Shown here: piece after piece, positions 41,561-51,685 of the stretch | Position numbering within the stretch: position 1 is the first letter of the stretch | How the letters are laid out: each line of letters begins with the position of its first letter | Assembly: GCA_963575745.1 (NCBI GenBank) | Contig: CAUYUJ010019348.1 | Span: forward strand, 411,001-475,000 | DNA from: Prorocentrum cordatum | Taxonomy: Eukaryota; Sar; Dinophyceae; Prorocentrales; Prorocentraceae | Direction of reading: 5' to 3' | Length of the DNA stretch: 64,000 bases | Notes under the pieces: model-generated | The model's database searches: none | What the model was told of the DNA's origin: nothing | Seen by the model: the letters and a program-made list of their open reading frames with translations, nothing else | Position numbers and translations under genes: made by a program

Positions 41561-42433
41561 GCCGTCGCGCGACTTGATGGGCGCCGTCCGTGCCCCGGGC
41601 CCTGGCCCCGGCGGAAGCCCGACTGCTCTCCCCCCATCCATGCTTCTGACCAGTCCGACACTCTCGGCGCCGCCGCGCGGGCGAGAAGCTTGGGGCCCAC
41701 CGAGAGGAGCGCGATGCCCCGCCAAATGTTTTTGCCCTTGAGCGAGCCACTCTTTGCCCATAACGGGGCGACGAGGCCGACCCGCCAATCCGCCAGCCGC
41801 GCTTCCGCCTCCTCCCCCTCGGCGGCGGTGGCCGCCAGAGACCGCGCCCTCTTCGCGGCGCCATATACTTCCGCTCGAATCGCCGGGCCTCCTTACTTGA
41901 GGGCTCCGGCGCCGCAAAGCAATATTCACCTGGTTGGCGGCCAGTCTGCATCTTGCTCGCGCGTCGATCCAGCTCGATATCGGTGGGCCCCCGGTCAAGC
42001 CATGAAGCTGGCGCTAGTGCGCAGGGCGCGCGCTGCCAGACCTTGTCGGCGACCGAGCCAGCGTCGCAGGAGATCTACTCGAAGTGTCGTCTCCAAGCCT
42101 CCCGCTCTTCCTCGACTTGTGGGCGCTCCAGCGACCAGAGTCACGGCGATCGCCTCGCCTGATCCGCAGATCCCTGGTCTCCGCGATGCGCCGCCTCCGA
42201 CGCCCGGACTCCCGCTCCCTGCCGCTGCGCGCGTTCCCATGGCCGCAACTCCCTGCGGCGGCGACTCGCCGCTTCCTCTCTGGCAGTGGGGGCAGCTGCG
42301 GCTTCCTCCTCCGGGCCAAAGCCCACTTCGCCCTGGCCCGTTCCAACTCCTCGTCCAACGCCTTCTTTTCCGCCTCGTGGCCTTGTGACCACGGGATTTG
42401 GTGTCTCTTGGGCTTTTCACCGAGAACATCCAA

Positions 42434-43240
42434 CGCGACCGTCTGAACGACGGAGCAGATCTCTTCTCACTCTAAGGGGCGGCCCAATGCCCGAAACCGA
42501 GCCGTCAAAAAGGTGGCGAACACTTCCCTTTTGGTTTTAGCGCCTGCAGTCGGGCCCGCCACTTTGACCGTCGGGTGGGTGTAAGTGCGGTAAGAGCGTT
42601 GTATATCCGATGAAATCGTTTCAACGAAGATGTATGTAGGTTCATGCTAGTTGACCTCACATATTCAACATATATAAAATATCGAACTTCGCATGCATCG
42701 ACTTAACGTTTTGTTAGATAAGTACCTTCAACAACATACCATACATACTACTCACAGAATCATCTATCTTATTAACTGAGCTATCGGGAACCACTGCCAA
42801 TATATATCCATACATACACCTCACCATATCCAACTTAGTAGCTAAGTCAGCTAAGTCGATGTGGGCTGTCCGATTCGGTTAACCCGAAATTTGCATAACT
42901 TTCTATGTTTTTCATGTTTGTTCTTGATATTGCTATGTTCCGGGGAAACAACAAAAAAAACGTTTTAACAACTACAACGCGGCAGTTTTTCAAGACAAGG
43001 CGCCGCAGGTCGACGCGCCGAGCCGCCCTCAGGACGCCTGCGGGGCGCGGAGGGGAAGGGGGGAGAGGGAGAGGGGGGGGATCAACTATTCTTCAAACTG
43101 CCTCCCCTCGGCGGCCATCACCGCCCCCCCTCTCCTCTCCTCGTTGTCGGCGGCCAGCCCGCCCCCGCCCCCTCCTGCCGCCTTCCCTCCCCGAGCCCGC
43201 CTTCCTTCTTCGGCGGCATATCCGCCCCTCCCCCCTGCGC
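42434..43240. other. AT-richer intergenic DNA; no gene seen
   Basis: 42,590-42,980 is markedly AT-richer than the rest of the window, with ATACATAC and AACATATATAAAATA segments and TTAGTAGCTAAGTCAGCTAAG. 42,990-43,240 returns to GC/CT-rich sequence with a GGCGGCATATCCGCC hairpin at about 43,213. Confidence 0.6.
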
Positions 43241-43244
43241 CTCT

Positions 43245-45757
43245 CTATCGAGGGGCGGCGCGTCCGCCAGCGGCATATCCGCTCTCGCATGCGCTCGTTG
43301 TTTTCCTTTTCGCGTGATGGCAAGCACATCGCCATCGTCCTGTAGTCGCCGATGAGCCGCCCAGGCTGGCGGGATCAGCTCGGCGGGCGTCGCGGCGACG
43401 TCGCCGCGCGGCCGCCACAGGGGCGCGCCTGGGCATGGCGCGCGCACCCATTCCAGGGCCTCCACCAGCAGGTAGCTGGCGGCGCCAGCCTGCGCGCAGC
43501 AACGCACGATGTACGCCTCGCCGTCGCCCAGGAGAAAATCCTGAGGGCAGCAGCGCCTCGTTTTTTTTTATATTAAAAAAATAAAAAAAAATAAAAAAGG
43601 GGGGGGGGGGGGCGCGCATGTGCACCCCTAAATACCAAGGTTGGTTGCGCCGTCTGTCCTGGCTGCCGTGCATCTGGCCGTCGATCGACGCCTCTCTGCT
43701 GGTCCACGTTTCAGCCCTGCGGAGGGGTTCCTCCTCCTCCTCCTCCTCCTCCTCCTCCTCCTCCTCCTCCTCCTGGCGGCAAGCCGCCTCGGCGGCAAAC
43801 CGCCTTCCCCTCTCCCAGCCCATCTTCCTCCACAAAGGGCATGCAAGGTTGCGCCCCGAGTGCCCGAACGTACTGTCCAGCTCTGGCGTGCGCCACGCTT
43901 TGGCGCGGGAGCGCGGCGCCTCCTTCGCTTCCTCCAGGAAGCAGGCGAGCATCGCCGTCAAGGCCGACAGCTCGAAATTCGCAGGGTTGTCGATCTCCTG
44001 CGACCTGGGCCGAAGCAGGTTGTGCTTCCGCTCGAGCACGAAGGCGTCCAACCAGATGCCGTCCTCCGCAGGCTGGTCGGGGACGTGCCACAAATAATGG
44101 TGCTTCGGCTTGATCAGGGCTGGCCCGTGCGCGGCTTTGTGCAGCGCCAAGGAAATCGAAACGGCCTTGTTCCAGACAGCTATCAAATTCGGCACGGCGC
44201 CGATCCTCAGGACGTAGCCGAACCGCCTGCCACCTAAGCGCTCGAGGATGCGCGCGGGCCGACGCGGTGCATCCTCGAACGCGCATGCCAGCGTTTGCGT
44301 TTCAGCTGCGGCCGCATGTCCTTTTGCCCTGCATGTACAATTCGAGCAACTTCGCCATCGCCTCGAACGACCGCGCCGCAGCGTTCGCCATGCCGCTGGG
44401 ACGCAGCTCTGTGTGCACCCAATGACGAATCAAAGGGAACACGGCCAAGCAATCCGACGCCTTGCCCACGAAGTGCGACGCCTTGCAGGTCGCTTTCTTC
44501 CGAGCCACGCTGAACAGAAACGCTGGCGGTTTCCTGCCGCGTCTGCCAGTCCGCCACGCCGAGCAGCGATCCCGCCACGTTCCCCACGCGTCGGGGATGA
44601 CATCCCTCACCGCCTTGAGGAGCGCAACGATTTCGACCTGCAAGGTCCCGCCGCTGGCCAGCATGGTATGCATGGGGTCCCTCACGTATGTGCTCGGCGG
44701 CGCCACCGTCCGCAACGCCTGGCACGCCACCAGAGAACGGTCATCCAGAGCGATGCCCATTGCCGTCTCCTTCGGGGGCCGGAACATCAGAAGGGAAGGG
44801 GGGGGAACATCAGAAGGGGATCGATGGAAATGTTTTCCTCCCTGGCTCCAGTCTCTCGATGTTCGCTCTGGTTGTCGTGTCCCGCAGCGACGCCAAATCG
44901 TCATATTGCTGCAAAAACTCGTCTGACGACAGCGGGTCAAAGCGCGACGAGTCAGCGCGCCAGAGAGGCACGAGGTAATCATCGTCGTCGTAGTCTGCAA
45001 GACATTCCGCCTGATCCAGCACAACGTTCTTGCATTGCAAGCACGGTCTCAGACCTGCAGCGCCCTTGGTGCAGAATGTCTCTTTTCCAGCCGCCTCGTC
45101 TGCAATCAAGCGGTGGAACTTGGCGAAAAAGTGCACGCCGCCGATTGGCGCACCGTGCTCCGACAGACTCTCTGGGCCCAGGAACAGCGCGCGAAGCAAT
45201 GCCCGCGCCACGGCCGAGCCGCCGATGCTCTTCTTCACGACGACGCGCAAGGTGCCGATCGGCAGCCACGCAACCTCCTTCTGCAAGAAGGATCCGAACT
45301 CGAGGAAACTCGCATACACCGCGAGCTGATTCCGACGATTATCTATCTTCAAGGCGTTGCCCACGCCAATGTCGTCGTAGTACAGCAAAAGCCTCCACGG
45401 CCGATCGCGCGACACAGGGAAACGGCGCATCGCTTCCCAAAACATTGAACTCCAGAGAGGGCAGTCCGACAGGAGCCTCGGCATCAGCCGATGCGGCAGC
45501 GCCACGCTCCATCGGAAAGGCGTGCCGATCTTGGGCTGCAGCCGCACTGCGCTGATGAGATCGGCCACGGATGCCGTCTGCGATCGCTGCATGGCCCGAG
45601 CGCTCACGTCTATAGCATCGCCCGCGTCGTCGCCATGGCCAAGCGCAGTCACGATTCGCTCGAGCAAAGCCGCGGACACGCCGCGCAGGGCCAGACACTG
45701 TTGCAGTCGAGCCCGCTGCTCCACCTGCTTGTCCACCTGCAGGGCGCGTTTCCCCAT
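43245..45757 (-). CDS. Transposase-like protein of a dinoflagellate-expanded family, frame-broken
   Basis: The start chosen is MGKRALQVDKQVEQR at 45,757, because upstream codons are hairpin repeat. First segment: LLLYYDDIGVGNALKIDNRR, ASFLEFGSFL, AWLPIGTLRVVV, ALLRALFLG, GVHFFAKFHRLIADEAAG, KGAAGLRPCLQCKNVV. The frame changes near 44,800, beside a G run and a duplicated AACATCAGAAGGG. Second segment: MGIALDDRSLVACQAL, YVRDPMHTMLASGGTLQVEI, FAVFPLIRHW-like helix. Third segment after 44,290: ALIKPKHHYLWHVPDQP, LDAFVLERKHNLL, FELSALTAML, ending in a Glu run encoded by CTC repeats. The Asp-rich YYDD, D-P-M-H and K-x-K-H-x-Y...E-R-K-H landmarks recall KDZ/Plavaka-type transposases, but that link is tentative. 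Residual GGCGG...CCGCC hairpins sit in its 5' region. Confidence 0.55.
43563..43612. repeat. T/A run plus G homopolymer
   Basis: TTTTTTTTTATATTAAAAAAATAAAA-type tract of about 36 bases followed by about 15 G. It lies in the 3' part of the transposase-like gene, downstream of its recognisable domains. Confidence 0.9.
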
Positions 45758-46234
45758 TGCGCCGACGCCCGCGCGCGGGAGGGGCGGGGGCGGGGGGCAG
45801 CGCGAGGCCCAGTGCGGTTGAGAAAAACGAATTGCAGCCAGAGAGACGGAAGTGGAGGCGGGAATGGATCGCGGGGCGGAGTAGCCGCCGAAGGGCATGG
45901 CGGCGTAGCCGCCTGAAGGGTCGGGAGGGGCGGCGTAGCCGCCGAAGAGCGTGGGGGCGGGGGGGCATGGGGGGAGGGGGGAGGGGGGTGGGTGGGGGAG
46001 ATTGCGGAGGCGCGAAGTGAGCGTAGCAACGGAGCTTGCCAGGGAGATTTCTTTTTCTCGCACGCAGCCGCTTAGAGCCAAGCTCGGGTTTCAAGCTCGG
46101 AGACGGGCGCGGCTGGCGGCTCTTAGTGCGGGTGCGCGTGCTGCCTCCAACTCGTCATCCCCCTCCTCCTCCTCTCCTCATCCTCCCTCCTCTTCCTCCT
46201 CATCCTCCTCTATCGGCCCAGCTCCGATCGCCGC
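45758..46234. other. Upstream region with GGCGGC...GCCGCC hairpins
   Basis: GGCGTAGCCGCC, GGCGGCGTAGCCGCC and related short dyads at about 45,884, 45,900 and 45,931, a G-rich run at 45,955-46,000, and a CTC/CCTCCT run at 46,160-46,215. No gene. Confidence 0.6.
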
Positions 46235-46561
46235 TCAGCTCTCCTGGTGCGGCTGGCGGCAGAAGTACCGAATACTGCCTGGGATGTCCTTCGCCGTCTT
46301 CTTCGACATCTCATGCGTCATATTGCCCTTCTCCTCGGTGCGGCGCGCCTCCTCCATCATCGGCCGCGCCTGGTTGACGAGCATCTGGCCCTTGACTCCA
46401 ACGGCGCGTGCATGGCGGCAACGATTGCGCCACTCGATGGACCGCGCCACCATGGTCGCCCAGCTCCAAGCACTGCCATCCGTCGCGATGAGCTCGAAGT
46501 CATCGACGTCGTACTTGCCCGCGGTGCCCGCCATAGCGGCGCAAGACCGCAAAGGGGGCAC
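46235..46561 (-). CDS. Hypothetical small protein
   Basis: 108 codons with natural composition: KYDVDDFELIATDGSAWSW, TMVARSIEWRNRCRHARAV, GQMLVNQARPMMEEARRTEE, then MTHEMSKKTAKDIPGSIRYF. The middle is predicted helical and basic. No domain recognised. A start at AGTAGKY or the Met eleven residues before it is equally possible. It lies between the transposase-like gene and a duplicated segment that carries pieces of other hypothetical genes, so it may be an exon of a longer minus-strand gene. Confidence 0.45.
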   Translation of the reverse strand: MPPLRSCAAMAGTAGKYDVDDFELIATDGSAWSWATMVARSIEWRNRCRHARAVGVKGQMLVNQARPMMEEARRTEEKGNMTHEMSKKTAKDIPGSIRYFCRQPHQES

Positions 46562-46649
46562 GACCTCGAGCGGCTCTCCTTGAGCCGCAAAGACTACGGA
46601 TGAGGGGTGGGACGGTGGCAGACCATGTCATTGGGAAACGCGAGAGAAC

Positions 46650-47266
46650 GGTGCGAGCGCGATGGGCAGCAAAGGCGGCATCTCCGCCAAATGAAGGCAA
46701 GGCGGCATGTCCGCCAAGGGCTTGCGAGAGTGGGAAGGCGGCATCCCCGCCAAACGAAGGGCTGCGGTGGTAACGAGTGGGATGGCGATGACAACGAAGA
46801 AATGTTTTTTTCACCAACAATAACAATTGTACGAAATCGCACACCTCGTCATGAGCGGCCCAACTGCCGCCCCTGCCAAGGAGCTGTTTCGCATCTGCTT
46901 CGTCTCCGACCGCCAATCGATGGGATTCCCAACGGTGTCGCTGGCCTTCGCGAGCCACAGCTCGCGCGGTAGGATCTCGAGCAGGACGCGCTCGAGCAGG
47001 AGGGAGTTATGCAAGCGCTTCGCCTCGCCAAGTGAGGCATCGGAGCGCGATGAGCAGCAAAGGCGGCATCTCCGCCAAATGAAGCAAGGCGGCATGTCCG
47101 CCAAGGGCTTGCGAGAGTGGAAAGGCGGCATCCCCGCCAAACGAAGGGCTGCGGTGGTAACGAGTGGGATGGCGATGACAACGAAGAAATCTTGTTTCAC
47201 CAACAATAGCAATTGTACGAAATCACACACCTCGTCATGAGCGGCCCAACTGCCGCCCCTGCTCAC
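46650..47266. repeat. Tandem duplication, period about 388 bp
   Basis: 46,655-46,880 recurs at 47,043-47,266 with few differences. Both carry GGCGGCATCTCCGCC, GGCGGCATGTCCGCC and GGCGGCATCCCCGCC hairpins and a CACCAACAATA(A/G)CAATTGTACG tail. Between them (46,900-47,030, minus) lies a fragment ending VGNPIDWRSE that matches the gene at 51,686-52,743. Confidence 0.9.
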
Positions 47267-47367
47267 GAGCGGCCCAGCGGCCGCGGCTTATTCGGGTCCT
47301 ACTCCACCTGCTAGGGCACCTTTTTTTCAGGCCGTACTTCATGAGGTACTGGGCCACCATGGGGCGC

Positions 47368-49255
47368 TCAGGTGCTGTGCTTCTGCGCCTCCTTGAGCAT
47401 CCCCGCGATGGCCCTCGCCGCCGAGCTCGCATCCTTCTGGATGCTGATGGCCTCGTCCTGCGTGATCGTCAACGCCGCGCCGCTGTGCACGCGCTTCTGC
47501 GCCACCGCCTTCATGACTGCCACAGACTTCCTCGCCGCCTTCGCGTTCTTCACAGCCCATGACGGTACCTTGTCCGCCTTCTCATGCTCGAGGTACCCGT
47601 CCAGCTCTGTCTCGAGCCTCGTTGCGGTGCTGATCCACTTCAGCGCCAGGTTATTCTCCTGCGTCTCCTTCTTGGCCTGCCCGGCCGTCTCCCTCGCCTC
47701 CTGCCGCCTCCGCTCCTTCTCAGCGTCCTTATCCCTGCGGAGCCTTCGGGGTTGTCCGAAAATGACAACACTTCGAGCCGAGCGAAATCAATGACCCGAT
47801 CCGAACCTGAAGAGTTGAACGGAAACCGAAAACGAGTGCGAAGCCCAAGCGACACCCCTGCGTTGAAGCCCCAAACGGCCTGCTCTTGCTCCTGTCCTTG
47901 CTCTTGCCGCGGCTCTTGCTCCTGCCCTTGCGGCGGCTCTTGCTCCTGTCGCGGTCGCCGCGCGAGCGGCTCCTGCTGCGGTTGGTGTCGCGACGTCTGT
48001 CGCGGCGTCTGCTCCTGCTGTCGCGCCTGCCCCTGCTGTCGCGCCTGCTCATGCTGCGCCTCCTCCTCCTGCGGCTGTCAGACCTGCGCCTGCGGCGCCG
48101 CCTGGATCTGGACATGTCGCTCTCGTCGCTTCTGTCGCCCTTGTCGCCGCCGTGCTCTGCGACGCCCGTCGAGGCCGCTGCCCGCGGGCCGCTCTGCTTC
48201 GCCTGCGTCCTCTTATCGGTGTACAGCTCGTTGCGCACTGCGGCCTCCGCTGTCTCGCTCCAGGCCGCCTCCAATTGCGGCCTGTACGTCCACTCCCCGA
48301 GATCAGGGTTCCACCTCTTATCCTGCACATTATCTTCGATCTTTTTCGCGTCGAAGCCGTCGTGCGCCCACTTCCTCAGCGGAAGGTACTTGCCACCCTT
48401 GCGGACGCGCTCCTCCTCCATCCGTTGGACAGTGATTGAGCTGACCACGAAGGCTTCAATGCGATCGAGGTTCGACAGCCCAGGATCTTCTGCCAGATCC
48501 TTGTAGAACTGCTGCTTGAACTCACTCTTCATTTTGGCGAAACACTTTGGCGGCCACTGTCCGAACCTCCGAGAAAGGCGCACCCCGTTCGTGTTGCACG
48601 CGTCGCACTGGTAAGTCGACTGACCCTTCGCTCTGATCCTGTAGTTGCACTCCTTTGCCGTGCGACAGCAGCGGTTGCAACGCGCGATGCTATCCCCGAT
48701 GCCATGCACATCCACGAACTCCCCTACCTGGGGAGCGCCTGCTGGCGGATCGCCCTGAGCTGCCTCCTCCTCCTCCTCCGCCTGCGGCGCTGCCGCCTCG
48801 GGCGAGCGCTCTTCATTCGTATGCGCAGCATCGGGCGAGTGCCTCTCAACCTTGGCTACCACGCCCTGCGGTGGAGCCTCTTCCTCCTCAAGCTCGCGCT
48901 TGGCACTCCCAAGCTCATCCTGTTTGACGCCGAGCTCGGAGCCAATCTCGTCGCCGCGCTCCTCGGAGCCCGATGCCGCCTCTGACGCTGCGTCGTCCGG
49001 CTCTGGTGGCAAAGCCGCTGCGCCCTGAGGAGGCAGTTCTTCGGCGGGAAAGGCGGCTGACGCAGCTTTGCGAGCCGTCCTCCTCAACGCTGCGGGGTGC
49101 TTACCTTTGCCCTTGCCTTTGCTTTTCCCGCGTGCCTTCGGCGGCCCTGCATCGGTCAATGCGAGCGGCGGCGCAAGCTGTCCAGTCAGTGTCATCTGCG
49201 TCCCCGATGGCTTAGCTTTCCCACGGGGCTTCGCTGCGGGCGCCTTGGTCATCAC
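47368..49255 (-). CDS. Zinc-binding, RS-domain protein (hypothetical, probable intron near 47,765-47,875)
   Basis: From MMTKAPAAKPRGKAK at 49,255 the protein has a basic KGKGKGK start, an acidic middle, and at about residues 178-240 a Cys-rich core: FVDVHGIGDSIARCNRC, TAKECNYRI, TYQCDACNTN, PKCF. That arrangement suggests zinc binding. A helical part follows (KMKSEFKQQFYKDLAED), then WRP-type residues and, at about 381-460, an RS domain (SRSRRRRRR, RDSRGRRDSRSRR, KSKDRSKSR) as in splicing regulators. The open frame then drifts into non-coding-like sequence. In another frame, 47,765-47,368 reads KKETQENNLALKW, ETELDGYLEHEKADK and ITQDEAISIQKDA before a stop, which looks like the true C-terminal exon. 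A nuclear RNA-related role is inferred from the RS domain only. Confidence 0.65.
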
Positions 49256-49690
49256 TCCCTTGTTTTTTAGGCCTGGCTGCTCCGAACATCACTGCCAGAG
49301 AATGCTGCCGGTGATCTTCAGCGGGCGGCGCCCCCGCCATGGCGGCGTGACCGCCTTGGCGCGCGAGAAGCCGCGCGTCGCGCGCGGCCGCGTGCTGTCG
49401 AGAGAACTGCTGCCAAGATGAGATGGACGCGAAGCGATGACGAAGAAAACGCGCGGTGGTGAGGCGGGATAGCCGCCAGCGGACTAGCCGCTTCAAAGGT
49501 GGAGGGAGGGGTGGGGGGAGGTATGAAGGGGGCGGCATATCCGCCAGCGGACTCGCCGCTTGAGAGGGTGCAGGGGTGCGGCGAGGGAGGCGGATTGGCC
49601 GCCAGCGGACTAGCCGCTCGAAGCGTGGCGGACGCACGAGGTGATACGGATGCTGAAATGATTTGCGCGTAACATGACAACCACACAGAA
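49256..49690. repeat. GGCGG/CCGCC double-hairpin repeats
   Basis: Three units at about 49,461, 49,531 and 49,588, each a GGCGG..CCGCC dyad followed at once by AGCGGACTAGCCGCT, a second dyad. Spacing is about 60-70 bases. No gene. Confidence 0.8.
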
Positions 49691-49694
49691 TTGA

Positions 49695-49835
49695 CATCAT
49701 GTTATCATATGTTATCATGTGTTATCAGGCGTGTGATAACACCATGGTAGCACCTGATAACACCTGATATCATGTTATCAGGTGTTATCAGGTGTTATCA
49801 GGCGCGTGATAACATCTGCTAACCTATGATAAAAT
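49695..49835. repeat. 10-bp-phased GTTATCA palindromic array
   Basis: GTTATCA at 49,701, 49,711 and 49,721; the complement TGATAAC near 49,734 and 49,755; TGATATCA near 49,765; GTTATCA again at 49,774, 49,784 and 49,794; TGATAAC near 49,808. Direct copies are exactly 10 bases apart, and blocks alternate in orientation. Confidence 0.9.
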
Positions 49836-50520
49836 CCAACGTTTTTGTGCCACAAACATGGCGGCGGCGTAGCGGCACGTCCGCCGAGTTAGTTAAGCGG
49901 AGCAGCAGGGGCGGAGCGGCGCCCTGCGCTACCGACCGCGGAAGGCGCCGCGCGCTTCAAACCGCTGCCTGAGCGGCAGCGAAGAGACGGGCGAGCGCGG
50001 AAGCGAGGCGCGCTGCCTGAGCGGCAGCGAAGAGACGGGCGAGCGCGCGCGAACGGGGCGCGCTGCCTGAGCGTCATCATCTGCAAGGCGATGGGGGGGT
50101 GGGCGGACATGGCGATGCAGCGCATCCAAAAAATAGCCGCACTCATTCTTATGCGGCTGCAGTTTTCTCCATCCAACCCTTTTGCCAAATCCCATCCAAC
50201 CGCCCGCCTGTCTTATCCGCCAAAGTTCCCTCACCTTCCTCCCGCTCCGCTCGTCCACTCGCCCCCGTATCGCCTTGCATTGGGGGGCGGCTACTCGGCC
50301 GCCTGCGTGGCCAAAATTCACCTCGGCGTGGCGGCCTTCACGAATTGAGTGCGGATGGAGTGCGCGGGGATGTCCTAATTTGTTATGACACAGGGGTGTG
50401 GATTGAAATTACGTTGGAGGAGTGGGAGGGGGGCGTGTAGGGCTGACGCGTCGCGCCGCCTGCGCGAATGAGGCTACTGATGCTGAGGCGACATCAGTGC
50501 TGCCAGCCGTGCACCTGCAC
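49836..50520. other. Intergenic DNA; duplicated GCTGCCTGAGCGGCAG
   Basis: CGCTGCCTGAGCG(G/T)CA recurs three times at about 49,963, 50,010 and 50,060, with GCGAAGAGACGGGCGAGCGCG between the first two. Otherwise no gene or repeat is apparent. Confidence 0.6.
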
Positions 50521-51159
50521 CTACGAGGTCGCGTTGCGCACCAGCCAGCTTTCGAGCACGTCCTCGCACTCGGCGATGCATTGCTCCTCTTGGCGGAAAG
50601 CGTTCACCGCGCGCTCCGCTATCTGGGCGCACATCTGCGTCGCAGTACGCGCGCGGCGCAACGAGTCGAGCACAGCCTGGCACTGGGCGCCGTTGAGCAC
50701 CACGATGCTATCGGGCGACATCTGGCTGGCCAACGCCGTGGACATACTCATGCCCGCCGTGGCTGGCGAAGCTGCGCCTGACGATCCGCTGCCCTCCGAG
50801 AACGCGCCCTTCAGCTGGTGCGAGCGCTCCACGCGGGATTGTGGAGGAGCTGGCGCCAGCTCGACCTTCGGCGCCCCCTTGCGCCTTTTGGCGGAGCCCC
50901 AGTTGGCCTTCTCCTCCTCCCATTGGCGCCACTCCGCGAGGTCGACTTCCCAAGAGTCGGGAACGACTGCGAGAGCAGCTGCCTCCGCTTCTTCCTCGCT
51001 CAAGTCGTGGTACGGCGACGCGCGAAGGTGGTTCACCAGCTTGCCCCTGGCCGCCTCCTCTGTCTCTCCCTGGAACCACTTGCCGCCCCTTTTGCAGACG
51101 CTGCTCTGTGGGCACTTGAAGCCGAACATGATAGACTTCTCGCCCTGCTGGCCTGCCAT
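50521..51159 (-). CDS. Small C2H2-like zinc-finger hypothetical protein
   Basis: 212 codons from MAGQQGEKSIMFGFKC at 51,159. The N-terminal domain reads FKCPQSSVCKRGGKWFQG and ARGKLVNHLRASPYHDLSEE, a C-x5-C...H-x7-H pattern with the spacing of a single atypical finger. A Trp-rich helix follows (LAEWRQWEEEKANW), then a disordered Ser/Ala stretch and a C-terminal helix (AQCQAVLDSLRRARTATQM). Composition, a clean start and a stop at a repeat boundary make it one of the better host-gene candidates. Nucleic-acid binding is possible but not shown. Confidence 0.65.
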   Translation of the reverse strand: MAGQQGEKSIMFGFKCPQSSVCKRGGKWFQGETEEAARGKLVNHLRASPYHDLSEEEAEAAALAVVPDSWEVDLAEWRQWEEEKANWGSAKRRKGAPKVELAPAPPQSRVERSHQLKGAFSEGSGSSGAASPATAGMSMSTALASQMSPDSIVVLNGAQCQAVLDSLRRARTATQMCAQIAERAVNAFRQEEQCIAECEDVLESWLVRNATS

Positions 51160-51685
51160 GGCAGCGACGCCGCCGAGCCGCGAGCCGCGGCTAGCACAGA
51201 AGCCGCTGGGCCGCGAGCCTGTGCGCGCCTAGATTCGGGCCGATACAGCGTCCCAACAACAAAAACATACCTGTGTAAGAGGCGCGGTGACAACGCAAAT
51301 TTCGGGATGCCAGCAGGCGGCGGCGGCGGCGGTTTAGCCGCCAATGGGGGGCTCAGGGCGGCGTGGCCGCCAAGGGAGGCCTCAGGGCGGTTTAGCCGCC
51401 AATGTGTGGCTCAGGGAAGGACTGGCGTTTTTTCCCCCCAACCGCATAGAACAAACCCGATGCGCCGATGCTCTTATCTGAACGGCGGTTGCCCGCCAGG
51501 CGGGGAGGGGCGGGGCGTCCGCCACTGAGATAGATCGGCAACGAAGAGAGGGGAGGAGAGATGAGATGAGACGAGGCGGGGAGAGGCGGCGCGTCATGAC
51601 GCGTCAGCGCGGATAGCTGCAACTACCCGCGCTCGAATTACGGAAGCTATGCGCCTCAGCCCGCCTGCAGGTCCACGCGATCACC
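51160..51685. other. Intergenic DNA with GGCGGTTTAGCCGCC hairpins
   Basis: GGCGGTTTAGCCGCC at about 51,328 and 51,387 and GGCGTGGCCGCC at 51,361, spaced about 30 bases apart with CTCAGG between. No gene. Confidence 0.7.

Larger units (their letters stand above)
38830..42433 (-). mobile_element. Decayed non-LTR retrotransposon
   Basis: Minus-strand pieces lie in the order of a LINE: basic/helical N-terminal stretch (42,433-42,014), reverse transcriptase (about 41,560-40,600), linker and a C2H2-like finger, RNase H (about 39,890-39,430), zinc-finger-like tail (39,370-38,870). The frames change several times and a key RT residue is lost, so the copy is inactive. A satellite directly follows its 3' end. 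Confidence 0.65.
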
